A program made the position numbers and the translations under genes. From assembly GCA_002403895.1 (NCBI GenBank), contig DHIQ01000192.1, positions 1 to 15,478 of the forward strand: a DNA stretch of 15,478 nt, read 5' to 3'. A model generated the notes under the pieces. It worked only from the letters and a program-made list of their open reading frames with translations. It ran no database searches and was not told the DNA's origin. Positions 1 to 10,978 of the stretch are shown here, piece by piece. Every line of letters begins with the position of its first letter. The first letter of the stretch is position 1. This stretch comes from Candidatus Neomicrothrix sp. UBA4742. GTDB taxonomy: Bacteria > Actinomycetota > Acidimicrobiia > Acidimicrobiales > Acidimicrobilacustridaceae.

Positions 1-8
1 GACTGATT

Positions 9-24
9 TGGCGCCCTCGGCAGG
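9..24 (-). repeat. Distal att-like copy of the tRNA-Arg 3' end
   Basis: These 16 bases (tggcgccctcggcagg on the plus strand) are identical and in the same orientation to 1905-1920. They correspond to the 3' strand of the T stem, the 3' strand of the acceptor stem, the discriminator base and CCA of the tRNA-Arg gene. Identity stops abruptly on both sides, and the flanking bases do not fold as a tRNA, so this is a tRNA 3'-end fragment and not a second tRNA gene. Duplicated tRNA 3' ends are the known footprint of tyrosine-recombinase integration. I read this as the distal att site of an element inserted at the tRNA. Confidence 0.7.
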
Positions 25-230
25 GAGCCAAACAGATGGGAAACCGTGACGACCCGGCATCGCGGTCGCTCATCGTCGAGGCCCGGCTTCCTATCCGGTC
101 AGGGCGCCCTACAGGTTCATGAAGCCCACCTCGGTCGCCGAATCGTGCACGGGCCTGTCGTCCTTCTCGCGCGCGTTCTGTGCGTCGTCTTGTCGCGACC
201 CCAACCCGGCGTTCTGTGACACGGCGGAGC

Positions 231-277
231 GGTATTCGGGGACGCGCGTTCGGGGACGGCTGTGGACGCGCGATACC
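231..277. repeat. Cluster of short direct and inverted repeats
   Basis: The ten bases ttcggggacg occur at 235-244 and again at 249-258, a 14-bp spacing. The eight bases gacgcgcg occur at 241-248 and 265-272. The whole is bounded by ggtat (231-235) and its inverse atacc (273-277). The function is unknown. It could be a protein-binding site or the scar of a small insertion, and the individual repeats are short enough for chance to remain possible. Confidence 0.35.
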
Positions 278-356
278 GAGTGATTCACAGAGTCATTCGT
301 GACGGAGACATGCGAGATGTATCGGCACATTCCGCCGCCAGCCATGATCGCGAATC

Positions 357-626
357 TCACCGCATGATGAGCAGCAGGAAGATCGCACCCACGACGCCGG
401 GCACGATTGCGATGGGACCGAAGACGAACGCGTTCGGGATCGACATCAGCATCAAAGCCGCAGCGCCAAGTCTCCCCATCGCTCGAAGTGGCAACTCCCT
501 TGGAGCACCCGTCTGCGCATGGGCTTCGCCTCGGCGACGAGCGCTACGCCCAACTCGGGTCACCACGAGGACATACGCCACGCCAATTACCGCGAACCCG
601 ATCGCAAACCGAACGCTCTCACTCAT
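357..626 (-). CDS. Small putative membrane protein
   Basis: An 89-residue hypothetical protein from the ATG at 626; a GTG at 653 is an alternative. There is one hydrophobic segment near residues 5-23 (VRFAIGFAVIGVAYVLVV). A basic loop rich in Arg follows (VGRSARRRGE), and then a long hydrophobic region from about residue 52 to 88 that could form one or two more helices and ends two residues before the stop. It is therefore probably an integral membrane protein with two or three spans. I do not recognise a family and assign no function. There is no clear Shine-Dalgarno sequence before either start. It lies inside the suspected island, head to tail with the SRPBCC gene, about 84 bases downstream of that gene's stop. 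Confidence 0.55.
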   Translation of the reverse strand: MSESVRFAIGFAVIGVAYVLVVTRVGRSARRRGEAHAQTGAPRELPLRAMGRLGAAALMLMSIPNAFVFGPIAIVPGVVGAIFLLLIMR

Positions 627-710
627 TGACGCGCGATATTGCCGGATGTGCACGTACTAGATCGGCACTTCCAGGGTGGGTCAGGGCGCCGTATTTCCTT
701 GATACGGACC

Positions 711-1202
711 TCAGGCACTCCCCTCCGCAACAGCCTTGATGCGCTCAAGTGTGCGCTGCATGCCAGCTTCGAGGTCTGCCTTGCGATCTTTGATCCCCAT
801 CAGCGAACGAAAGAGGAACGAGATGTACCACGGCAAGTCGCCCACCAGCTCAAAGGACTCAGTCACATCCGTGCTGCCGTCAAGCGCCGGCTCGAACTGG
901 TAGCGCCACCTCATCAGCTCACGATGGGTCAAGCGGTTGTCGACGTCAAACGCGAACTCGCGGCCCGGTTCGGCGGCAATCACCTGTGGCTTGGTGCTCC
1001 AGCGCATGATCGCGCGGCGGTTCGTCCCCTTGAAGCGAGCGCCGACTGTCGGCCCGGTAGCCCCATCTAGCCAACGACACCGAACCGTCTCGGGGCTCCA
1101 CTCACCCATCCGCGTGACGTCGCTGACCAACCCGTAGAGCGTCTCGGGTGGCGCATTCACATGCAATGTTGTCTCGCCGCTCGTCCCCTTCTTCACAGCC
1201 AC
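711..1202 (-). CDS. SRPBCC family protein (polyketide cyclase/dehydrase-like)
   Basis: The product is about 163 residues of the START/Bet v1-like SRPBCC fold, which forms a hydrophobic cavity for small lipophilic ligands. The N-terminal strand and helix read TTLHVNAPPETLYGLVSDV, followed by the family-typical pattern MGEWSPETVRCRWLDGATGP and VGARFKGTNRR. A Trp-rich beta sheet and a C-terminal amphipathic helix (DLEAGMQRTLERIKAVAE) close the fold. The ligand and role are unknown; no enzyme activity can be assigned from sequence. The start is uncertain: a GTG at 1202 has a weak GGA eight bases upstream, a GTG at 1196 is possible, and the frame stays open to a TTG at 1235. Conserved sequence begins a few residues after the GTGs. 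It lies within the suspected tRNA-bounded island and looks intact. Confidence 0.85.
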   Translation of the reverse strand: MAVKKGTSGETTLHVNAPPETLYGLVSDVTRMGEWSPETVRCRWLDGATGPTVGARFKGTNRRAIMRWSTKPQVIAAEPGREFAFDVDNRLTHRELMRWRYQFEPALDGSTDVTESFELVGDLPWYISFLFRSLMGIKDRKADLEAGMQRTLERIKAVAEGSA

Positions 1203-1349
1203 CAGTCTCGTCCGGCAAGAGTGTGACTGCAACAACTTCGCTACAACGGGATCGGCATCATTTCCAGGTCGTCCGCGGGATTGCCGGCTACAGGGCGCTC
1301 CTGCTCGCGAAGCAAGTGTTCGGTATCGCTCCGGTGCCGGCGTTCCGTG

Positions 1350-1826
1350 ATGCCCAAGCCGTCCCGTTCGCGGAGATGGCTAGCGGTCTGTGATGCGATC
1401 CGAGGCTTGCTCATTGCGGGTGGTCGGGAGCCGATCGAAGATCCGCCGGCAGCGGTGCGGGCATCACTTAACTGGTTGCGGCAATGTGGCGAGGCCGGTC
1501 GACATGGTCGCAACCAATGGTCGAGGAGTGTCCCTGCCGAAACCTTCGATGGATCCTCGAATCACCCGGAGACGATTCCTGGCGAGAGCCAGTTGCCAGC
1601 GAGGGGAGCGGGCCGCTCGCTGACCCAGGCAACTCTGGATCTGCTGATCGCGGCCGATCGCCCTCTGGGTGCCAGTGAACTCCGCGACCGGCTTCATGAG
1701 GCTGGACACGGCGAGCCCGCAGCGGATTCGGTTCGCGGCGCGTTGGTCCGGTTGAAGCGTCGGGGCAAGGCGACAGCGGGTAGGAGCCGTTGGCTCGCCG
1801 TCGCACGTGATGAATTGTCCGCATGA
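1350..1826 (+). CDS. Hypothetical protein with a C-terminal winged-helix-like segment
   Basis: About 158 residues from the ATG at 1350; the frame is also open to a TTG at 1281, and no Shine-Dalgarno sequence supports either. Residues about 90-152 resemble a winged helix-turn-helix: a helix TQATLDLLIAADRPLGASEL, a second helix, then VRGALVRLKRRGKATA with a basic wing and RSRWLAV. The upstream half (residues 1-85) has some helical character (AAVRASLNWLRQC) but is otherwise low-quality and matches nothing I know. It may be the surviving C-terminal part of a larger DNA-binding protein of the island whose front is degraded. The function is not assigned; the C-terminal half is the more believable part. 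Confidence 0.45.
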   Translation: MPKPSRSRRWLAVCDAIRGLLIAGGREPIEDPPAAVRASLNWLRQCGEAGRHGRNQWSRSVPAETFDGSSNHPETIPGESQLPARGAGRSLTQATLDLLIAADRPLGASELRDRLHEAGHGEPAADSVRGALVRLKRRGKATAGRSRWLAVARDELSA

Positions 1827-1839
1827 CCGTCGATGTGTC

Positions 1840-1858
1840 CGTGACCATTTCGTGACCA
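1840..1858 (+). repeat. Two 8-bp direct repeats with 11-bp period beside the att site
   Basis: The octamer cgtgacca occurs at 1840-1847 and 1851-1858, separated by ttt, and a partial third unit (tgaccg) lies at 1824-1829. The spacing is about one helical turn, so one protein could read both copies on the same DNA face. The location, 46 bases inside the suspected island end, is where recombination directionality factors or integrase arm sites are often found. That role is inference only. Confidence 0.35.
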
Positions 1859-1904
1859 CAAGACTTTGCTCTCGAAGCGAAATGGCTCTCTACCAGGCGT
1901 TGCG

Positions 1905-1979
1905 TGGCGCCCTCGGCAGGACTCGAACCTGCGCCACCGCCTCCGGAGGGCGGTGCTCTATCCGCTGAGCTACGAGGGC
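1905..1979 (-). tRNA. tRNA-Arg (anticodon CCG)
   Basis: The minus strand folds as a full cloverleaf. The 7-bp acceptor stem is GCCCTCG/CGAGGGC, and the D arm carries TAGCTCAGCGGATAGAGCA. The anticodon stem CCGCC/GGCGG has the loop CTCCGGA, and the T arm is GCAGG-TTCGAGT-CCTGC. The discriminator is G and CCA is encoded. Loop positions 34-36 read CCG (plus-strand 1944-1946), decoding the arginine codon CGG, which is common in this GC-rich DNA. It is divergent from argS, which starts 126 bases away. Its 3' end is the likely integration site for the DNA on the left, and that insertion preserved the whole tRNA including CCA. Confidence 0.97.
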
Positions 1980-1989
1980 AAGGGGGACG

Positions 1990-1995
1990 AGCGTA
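1990..1995 (-). promoter_or_regulatory. Possible -10 element of the tRNA-Arg gene
   Basis: On the minus strand TACGCT ends 10 bases before the tRNA 5' base, which would give a pre-tRNA leader of about 3-5 nt. It fits the TANNNT pattern of housekeeping actinobacterial promoters. No good -35 hexamer is seen at the right distance. Confidence 0.4.
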
Positions 1996-2048
1996 GCGCG
2001 CCAGCTCGACGCCCTGATACTGCGGCGGGGGCGATCGATGGAGGCGGG

Positions 2049-2054
2049 TAGGAT
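2049..2054 (+). promoter_or_regulatory. Possible -10 element of argS
   Basis: TAGGAT lies 50 bases before the argS start and would give a leader of roughly 40 nt that contains the strong ribosome-binding site at 2093-2097. A matching -35 is not evident. It is the only TANNNT-like hexamer I noticed in the 125-bp divergent gap on this strand. Confidence 0.35.
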
Positions 2055-2092
2055 CGCCAGCCTGCCGATGTCCCGCACGCCCAGTCCCTCCC

Positions 2093-2097
2093 GGAGG
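2093..2097 (+). promoter_or_regulatory. Ribosome-binding site that fixes the TTG start of argS
   Basis: GGAGG with seven bases to TTG at 2105. This near-ideal Shine-Dalgarno sequence and spacing make TTG the start, which also gives the full N-terminal domain of ArgS. Confidence 0.8.
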
Positions 2098-2104
2098 AAC
2101 CTCG

Positions 2105-3712
2105 TTGATCCGCGACCAGCTTGCTGACGCGCTGCGCACCGCCCTGGTTACGCTCGAGGTCGAGCCTCTGCCCGAGGTGATCCAGCTCGAGCGCCCGGCG
2201 AGGCGCGAGCACGGCGACTGGTCGTCCAACGTTGCCCTGGCCACGGCCAAGAAGGCCGGTCGCAACCCCTGGGAGCTGGCCGGTCAGCTGGTCGAGACCT
2301 TGCTGGCCTCGCCTCCTCCCCACGTGGTGGGCGTCGAGATCGCCGGGCCGGGGTTCATCAACTTCCGCTTGGCCGACAGCTGGCTGCACGACGTGCTGGC
2401 CGAGGTCGTGGAGGCCGGTCGTCAGCGCTACGCCCGTCTCGACCTGGGCTCCGGCACCAAGGTCCTCGTCGAGTTCGTGAGCGTCAACCCGACCGGGCCG
2501 CTGCACGCCGGCCACGGGCGCGGTGCCGCCTACGGCGACTCGCTGGCCCGGGTGTTGGCCCGTGTCGGCTACGACGTCGAGCGCGAGAACTATCTGAACG
2601 ACCGTGGCACCCAGATGGCGCTGTTCGCCGCGTCGCTGGCGGCCCGCCAAGCCGGCGAGCCGGTGCCCGAGGGCGGGTACCAGGGCGAGTACATCATCGA
2701 ATGGGCCAAGGAGATCCCCGCCGGCGCCGACGTGGCTGCGTGGGGGGAGCAGCGCGCTATCGAGGACCACCGCGAGACTCTCGCCCGCATGCACGTGGAG
2801 TTCGACACGTGGTTCAGCGAGACCTCACTGGTCGACTCCGGCGCCATCGACGTCACCTTCGAAGATCTGCGTTCGCACGGCGTGGTCTACGACCTCGACG
2901 GCGCGGTGTGGTTGCGCAGCACCGACTTCGGTGACGACAAGGACCGGGTGCTCGTGCGCAGCGACGGCGAGCCCACCTATCTGCTGCCCGACATCGCCTA
3001 CCACCGCGACAAGTTCGCTCGCGGTTTCGACCGGCTCATCAACGTGTGGGGCGCCGACCACCACGGCTATGTGGCCCGCATGAAGGCCGCCATGCAGGCC
3101 CTGGGCCATGACCCCGACGAGCTCGAAGTGGCCATCGTGCAGCTCGTGCAGCTGATGAAGGGTGGTGACCCGGTCAAGTTGTCCAAGCGCACCGGTGACA
3201 TCATCGAGTTGCGCGATGTGCTCGACGAGGTCGGCCCCGATGCGGCCCGGCTCACCTACCTGTTGCAATCGATCGACAGCCCCCAGACCTTCGATATCGA
3301 CGTGGTGAAGAGCGAGGGCAACGACAACCCCGTGTACTACGTGCAAATGGCGTTCGCCCGCATCCGTTCGATCACCCGGGTGGCGGCCGAACGGGGTGTC
3401 GAACGGGGGGAATTCGCCGAGGTCGACCGCTCGTTGTTGGCTCACGGGCGCGAGCTCGACGTCTTGCGCCAGCTGTCGGTGCTGCCCGAGGTGCTGGCCG
3501 CGGCGGCCAACGATCGCGCTCCCCATCGCATCACGACCTGGGTACGTGAGCTCGCCGCGGCGGTGCACGGCTTCTACCACGACTGTTACGTGCTGGGTGA
3601 GGGCATAAGCCCGGAGCTGACCCAGGCCCGATTGTGGTTGGTCGACGGCGCCGAGACGGGCCTGGCCATCGGGCTCGACCTGCTCGGGGTGAGCGCGCCC
3701 GAGTCGATGTGA
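2105..3712 (+). CDS. argS: Arginyl-tRNA synthetase
   Basis: Charges tRNA-Arg with arginine in an ATP-dependent reaction in the cytoplasm. The 535 residues are close to the usual bacterial length. The N-terminal additional domain (about 1-90) contains HGDWSSNVALATAKKAGRNP and GPGFINFRL. The class I catalytic core carries the HIGH motif as HAGH (134-137, in NPTGPLHAGHGRGA) and the KMSKS equivalent as KLSKR (358-362). A C-terminal DALR-type anticodon-binding domain begins near NPVYYVQMAFARIRSI (about 409-424) and ends with the family-typical WLVDGAETGLAIGLDLLGVS. It starts at TTG behind a strong ribosome-binding site and heads the argS-lysA pair. It sits divergently next to a tRNA-Arg gene whose product it should charge. 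Nothing appears truncated or mutated. Confidence 0.98.
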   Translation: MIRDQLADALRTALVTLEVEPLPEVIQLERPARREHGDWSSNVALATAKKAGRNPWELAGQLVETLLASPPPHVVGVEIAGPGFINFRLADSWLHDVLAEVVEAGRQRYARLDLGSGTKVLVEFVSVNPTGPLHAGHGRGAAYGDSLARVLARVGYDVERENYLNDRGTQMALFAASLAARQAGEPVPEGGYQGEYIIEWAKEIPAGADVAAWGEQRAIEDHRETLARMHVEFDTWFSETSLVDSGAIDVTFEDLRSHGVVYDLDGAVWLRSTDFGDDKDRVLVRSDGEPTYLLPDIAYHRDKFARGFDRLINVWGADHHGYVARMKAAMQALGHDPDELEVAIVQLVQLMKGGDPVKLSKRTGDIIELRDVLDEVGPDAARLTYLLQSIDSPQTFDIDVVKSEGNDNPVYYVQMAFARIRSITRVAAERGVERGEFAEVDRSLLAHGRELDVLRQLSVLPEVLAAAANDRAPHRITTWVRELAAAVHGFYHDCYVLGEGISPELTQARLWLVDGAETGLAIGLDLLGVSAPESM

Positions 3713-3713
3713 C

Positions 3714-8278
<4,565 letters not shown>

Positions 8279-8299
8279 CTGGGGCAGAGGGTCGGGGGA

Positions 8300-9556
8300 T
8301 CAGTTGTCGGGGGCGGGTCGGATCTCGATCTCGTCACCGCCGGAGCGCCTCAGGACCTCGGCCAGCCCCCCAGTGGGGACCGTGCCGGGGTCGACCCTGC
8401 CGGTGAGCGGTTGACCCGGTTCGGCCCACCCGTCGAAGCGGATCAGCGCTCCTCGCTGGGGGTCGTAGAGGGCGGGGGTGTCCCGACCGTCTCCGTCCCA
8501 GTCGCCGAGTACGAGCTGATCCCCGGGATCGCCGAGGATGAAGCGACTGCGTGAGCCCGAGTCCTCCGGCCGGTCGGCCTCGGCCCGGTCCGGCCACCAC
8601 ACCACGGTGACGGTGCACCCCGCGCCCGACGGATCGCCGGCCACGGCTACCGCCCCGGCGGGGATGGCCGGGTCAGCGCCCGGGCATGTCGCCTTGGCGG
8701 GTGGGCCCGGATCATCGACGGACGCGGTCGGCGACGTGGCCGGGTCCCGCGTGGTCGGCACCACCGTGGTGCGGGCGACCGTCACCGAGGGGTGGCCGGT
8801 GCCGCCGGTCAGCCACGCCGCCGCGATGGCGACCAGCACAACCAGCGCGCCCACCACGCTGACGCCGACGATTAACGGGCGACGATCGGGCGCGGCGGCG
8901 GCAGGGCGGGGGAGCAGGCGGGGTGGTGGCGCAGCATCCGAACCTCCGAAATCTGGAGCTGAATGCACCTCCTGGGTGCATTTCGCTCCAGAATTCGGCT
9001 GAAGGCCGGCCAGCAGCTGGTCGAGGGCGGCACGATCGTCCTCGGCGGTGGCGGGCTCGCCGGTGGGCGGCCCGAACCCGGTGAGCCAGAGTCCGTCGAC
9101 GGAGACCAAAAGGCTGCGGGCCGACAAGGCGCCGTGGACGAACCCCTGGCGATGTGTAGCCGCCAGCGTGTCGAGCAGGCGATCCCGCCACTGGGCGATC
9201 TGCTCGGCGGTCAGCGGACCACCCCGGGCGACCAGGTCGGCCACGGTGCCGTCCTCGGCGAGGGCGTACACCAGCGCCACCGGCGCACCCCCGGCTCCGG
9301 GCTCGATCCCGCCGTCGATGAACTCGACGAGCGGCACGATGCCGGGGTGGTCGAGCCGACGGAGGAGTCGGGCCTCCTCCCTGAGCTGGCCTTCGACCCG
9401 GGTCAGGTCGTCACCGCGGTGATGTGGTGCCGCCAGCTTGATGGCGACCTGCTGGCCACCGGGGAGACGTCGGGCTCGATAGACCACGGTGTCGGTCCCC
9501 TCGCCGATCTCTTCGTCAAGTACGTAATCTAAAACCAGTCGCATAACAGGAAACAT
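8300..9556 (-). CDS. Membrane-anchored degenerate protein kinase (pseudokinase) with outer calcium-loop domain
   Basis: 418 residues. Residues about 8-185 are a Ser/Thr-kinase-like domain. It keeps a Gly loop (IGEGTDTVVYRA, 17-28), the ATP-contacting VAIK lysine (K40) and a plausible helix-C glutamate (REEARLL). The catalytic loop reads HGALSARSLLV (141-151) where HRDLKPxN is expected, and DFG is replaced by GFG (160-162). Almost immediately after comes AEDDRAALDQLLAGL, so the activation segment and most of the C-lobe are missing. A linker, a transmembrane helix (about 227-249) and an outer domain follow. The outer domain has two cysteines (291 and 314) and a VCBS-like segment GDWDGDGRDTPALYDPQRG (351-369) whose DxDxDG loop suggests calcium binding. 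Catalysis is unlikely; nucleotide binding or scaffolding is possible. The partner is unknown. It is convergent with lacZ and divergent from hom. Confidence 0.8.
   Translation of the reverse strand: MFPVMRLVLDYVLDEEIGEGTDTVVYRARRLPGGQQVAIKLAAPHHRGDDLTRVEGQLREEARLLRRLDHPGIVPLVEFIDGGIEPGAGGAPVALVYALAEDGTVADLVARGGPLTAEQIAQWRDRLLDTLAATHRQGFVHGALSARSLLVSVDGLWLTGFGPPTGEPATAEDDRAALDQLLAGLQPNSGAKCTQEVHSAPDFGGSDAAPPPRLLPRPAAAAPDRRPLIVGVSVVGALVVLVAIAAAWLTGGTGHPSVTVARTTVVPTTRDPATSPTASVDDPGPPAKATCPGADPAIPAGAVAVAGDPSGAGCTVTVVWWPDRAEADRPEDSGSRSRFILGDPGDQLVLGDWDGDGRDTPALYDPQRGALIRFDGWAEPGQPLTGRVDPGTVPTGGLAEVLRRSGGDEIEIRPAPDN
8946..8998. repeat. 53-bp near-perfect palindrome inside the pseudokinase gene
   Basis: Arms 8946-8969 and 8975-8998 are inverse repeats matching at 21 of 24 positions around a 5-base spacer; the best core is CTGGAGC...GCTCCAG with flanking GCACC...GGTGC. 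It is read in frame as residues about 187-204 of the pseudokinase, exactly at the junction between the kinase remnant and the Pro/Ala-rich linker, where an insertion would be tolerated. It resembles a mobile palindromic element (REP- or RPE-like) captured in a coding sequence. A diverged relative lies at 8232-8278. As mRNA it would form a strong hairpin. Confidence 0.7.
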
Positions 9557-9579
9557 ACTGAAACCTATTGAAAAAGGCT
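9550..9579. repeat. Three 10-bp phased GAAA units in the pseudokinase/hom divergent region
   Basis: GAAACATACT, GAAACCTATT and GAAAAAGGCT follow one another with an exact 10-bp period in the most AT-rich patch of the window. A-tracts in phase with the helix bend DNA; alternatively the units are a tandem operator. The array covers the pseudokinase start codon (9556) and the 23 bases before it, including a TAGGTT hexamer on the minus strand that could be its -10 element and an AGG that could bind ribosomes. Confidence 0.4.
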
Positions 9580-9637
9580 AGGCTGCAGGCGTTCCAACCG
9601 GGGTGATTTTCGTACCGGGCAGTCCCGCTACGGCCAC

Positions 9638-9643
9638 TAGCGT
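9638..9643 (+). promoter_or_regulatory. Possible -10 element giving a leaderless hom mRNA
   Basis: TAGCGT ends six bases before the GTG start of hom, so transcription would begin at about the first base of the start codon. No Shine-Dalgarno sequence is present upstream. Leaderless mRNAs with this geometry are common in Actinobacteria. A -35 is not obvious. Confidence 0.45.
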
Positions 9644-9649
9644 GGGTGC

Positions 9650-10963
9650 GTGAACGGCTCTGCGGTACGCGTCGGTCTACTCGGGTGTGGCACGGTGGGC
9701 AGCGCGCTGATCCAACTGGTGCACGAGCAGGCCGACGGCATCGAGGCGCGCACCGGTCTCCGGCTCGAGATCGGCCGGGTGGCGGTTCGCAACGCTTCCA
9801 AGGATCGGGGGGTGGACCTGCCCCGCGACCGCTTCACCAACGATGCCACCTCGGTAGTGAACGACCCCGACGTCGACATCGTGATCGAGGTCATCGGCGG
9901 GATCGAACCGGCCCGCCAACTCATCCTCGACGCACTCAAGGCGGGCAAGCCGGTGGTCACCGCCAACAAGGAGTTGCTGGCCAATGTGGGCGGTGAGATC
10001 TTCGCCACCGCCGAGGCCTCCGGGGTAGATGTGTTGTTCGAGGCGGCCGTGGGCGGCGGCATCCCCCTGGTGCGCCCGCTGCGCGAGTCGTTGCTGGGCG
10101 AGCCCATCGACTTGGTCATGGGCATCGTCAACGGCACGACCAACTACATCCTCACCCGCATGACCGAGTCGGGGGCGAGCTACGCCGACGCCCTGGCCGA
10201 AGCCCAGGAGCTGGGCTACGCCGAGGCCGATCCCACCGCCGATGTCGAGGGTTACGACGCCGGCGCCAAGATCGCCATCCTGGCCAGCATCGCCTTCGGA
10301 GCCCGGGTCGTGGCCGGCGACGTCTACCACGAGGGCATCTCCGCCATCACCGCCGACGACATCAGCTTCGCGGGCCGCAACGGTTTCGTGGTCAAGCTGG
10401 TGGCCATCGCCGAGAAGCTGTCGCAGGACGGCCCGCTCGAGCTCGCCGTCCGGGTGCACCCGGTGATGCTGCCGCTGACCCATCCACTGGCCTCGGTGCG
10501 GGGCAGCTTCAACGCCGTGTTCGTGCAGGGCTCCGCCGTCGGGGAGCTCATGTTCTACGGCCGTGGTGCCGGGGGGAACCCCACCGCCAGCGCGGTGCTC
10601 GGTGACCTCATCGACGCTGGCCTCAACCTGCGCAAGGGCTCCAGCGCCAGCGTGGGTGCCCTTGGCGAGGTGCGGGTCCGCCCGATCGACGAGCTCGAGT
10701 CCGAGTACTACCTGCACCTCAATGTCTTCGACCGACCCGGCGTGCTCAGCGCGGTGGCGGGCGTTTTCGGTGCCCATGGCGTCTCCATCAGCGCCATGAA
10801 CCAGGGCTTGCCCCACGACGAGGGTGCCGACCTGGTCTTCATCACCCACAAGGCGCTGGAGCGCGACGTGCAGGACACCTTGCGGGACCTTCGTGAGCTC
10901 GATGCGGTGCATGAGGTGGGTAGCGTGATCCGGGTGCTCGTTGACGAGACGGGTGGTTCATGA
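9650..10963 (+). CDS. hom: Homoserine dehydrogenase
   Basis: Reduces L-aspartate semialdehyde to L-homoserine with NAD(P)H, the step that commits the aspartate pathway to threonine and methionine. The 437 residues match the ACT-containing bacterial form. The Rossmann motif is GLLGCGTVGSAL (9-20), and VTANKELLA (103-111) contains the conserved K107. GIVNGTTNYILT (158-169) and EADPTADVEGYDAGAKIAIL (192-211) carry the substrate-site acid (D203) and lysine (K207). The C-terminal ACT domain (about 353-430, YYLHLNVFDRPGVLSAVAGVFGAHGVSI) implies feedback inhibition, by threonine in known relatives. It starts at GTG without a ribosome-binding site, suggesting a leaderless transcript. thrC follows after 15 bases, its ribosome-binding site overlapping the hom stop. 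Confidence 0.98.
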   Translation: MNGSAVRVGLLGCGTVGSALIQLVHEQADGIEARTGLRLEIGRVAVRNASKDRGVDLPRDRFTNDATSVVNDPDVDIVIEVIGGIEPARQLILDALKAGKPVVTANKELLANVGGEIFATAEASGVDVLFEAAVGGGIPLVRPLRESLLGEPIDLVMGIVNGTTNYILTRMTESGASYADALAEAQELGYAEADPTADVEGYDAGAKIAILASIAFGARVVAGDVYHEGISAITADDISFAGRNGFVVKLVAIAEKLSQDGPLELAVRVHPVMLPLTHPLASVRGSFNAVFVQGSAVGELMFYGRGAGGNPTASAVLGDLIDAGLNLRKGSSASVGALGEVRVRPIDELESEYYLHLNVFDRPGVLSAVAGVFGAHGVSISAMNQGLPHDEGADLVFITHKALERDVQDTLRDLRELDAVHEVGSVIRVLVDETGGS

Positions 10964-10969
10964 GGTGAG
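10962..10969 (+). promoter_or_regulatory. thrC ribosome-binding site overlapping the hom stop codon
   Basis: GAGGTGAG begins within the TGA stop of hom (10961-10963) and lies nine bases before the thrC ATG. This supports the ATG at 10979 and translation of thrC from the hom transcript. Confidence 0.65.
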
Positions 10970-10978
10970 CGTCGCGAG

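Larger units (their letters stand above)
1..356. other. Left-end stretch without a supported gene
   Basis: No convincing gene is visible here. A minus-strand reading frame of 83 codons (109-360) begins with GTG overlapping the stop of the membrane-protein gene at 357. Its composition is unlike a folded protein and it matches nothing I recognise, so I do not call it. The stretch carries the att-like repeat at 9-24 and a cluster of short repeats at 231-277. Confidence 0.5.
9..1920. mobile_element. Putative remnant of a tRNA-Arg-integrated genomic island
   Basis: The stretch is bracketed by a 16-bp direct repeat (9-24 and 1905-1920), and the right-hand copy is the 3' end of an intact tRNA-Arg gene. 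The tRNA points leftwards, so the DNA between the repeats lies just downstream of its 3' end, as expected for an inserted element. The content fits: loosely spaced genes on both strands, lower GC than the argS-rho region, and short proteins with no link to the housekeeping cluster on the right. No integrase, excisionase or transposase can be recognised in the 1.9 kb, so it would be a decayed or internally deleted remnant. It could also be an element whose true far end lies outside the window. The repeat is seen directly; the element is an inference. Confidence 0.5.

Noticed and set aside
109..360. 83-codon minus-strand frame overlapping the membrane-protein stop (GTGA overlap)
   Set aside because: No recognisable fold or family, composition of a chance frame, no ribosome-binding site; the overlap alone is not enough.
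1873..1890. AAGCGAAATGG near 1877, similar to one arm of the 8946 palindrome
   Set aside because: Only a single short arm is present with no inverse partner, so chance similarity is more likely than a third repeat copy.
1468..2265. Minus-strand frame running from within argS through the tRNA into the winged-helix gene
   Set aside because: It would translate straight through a complete tRNA gene and across a divergent promoter region; not credible.
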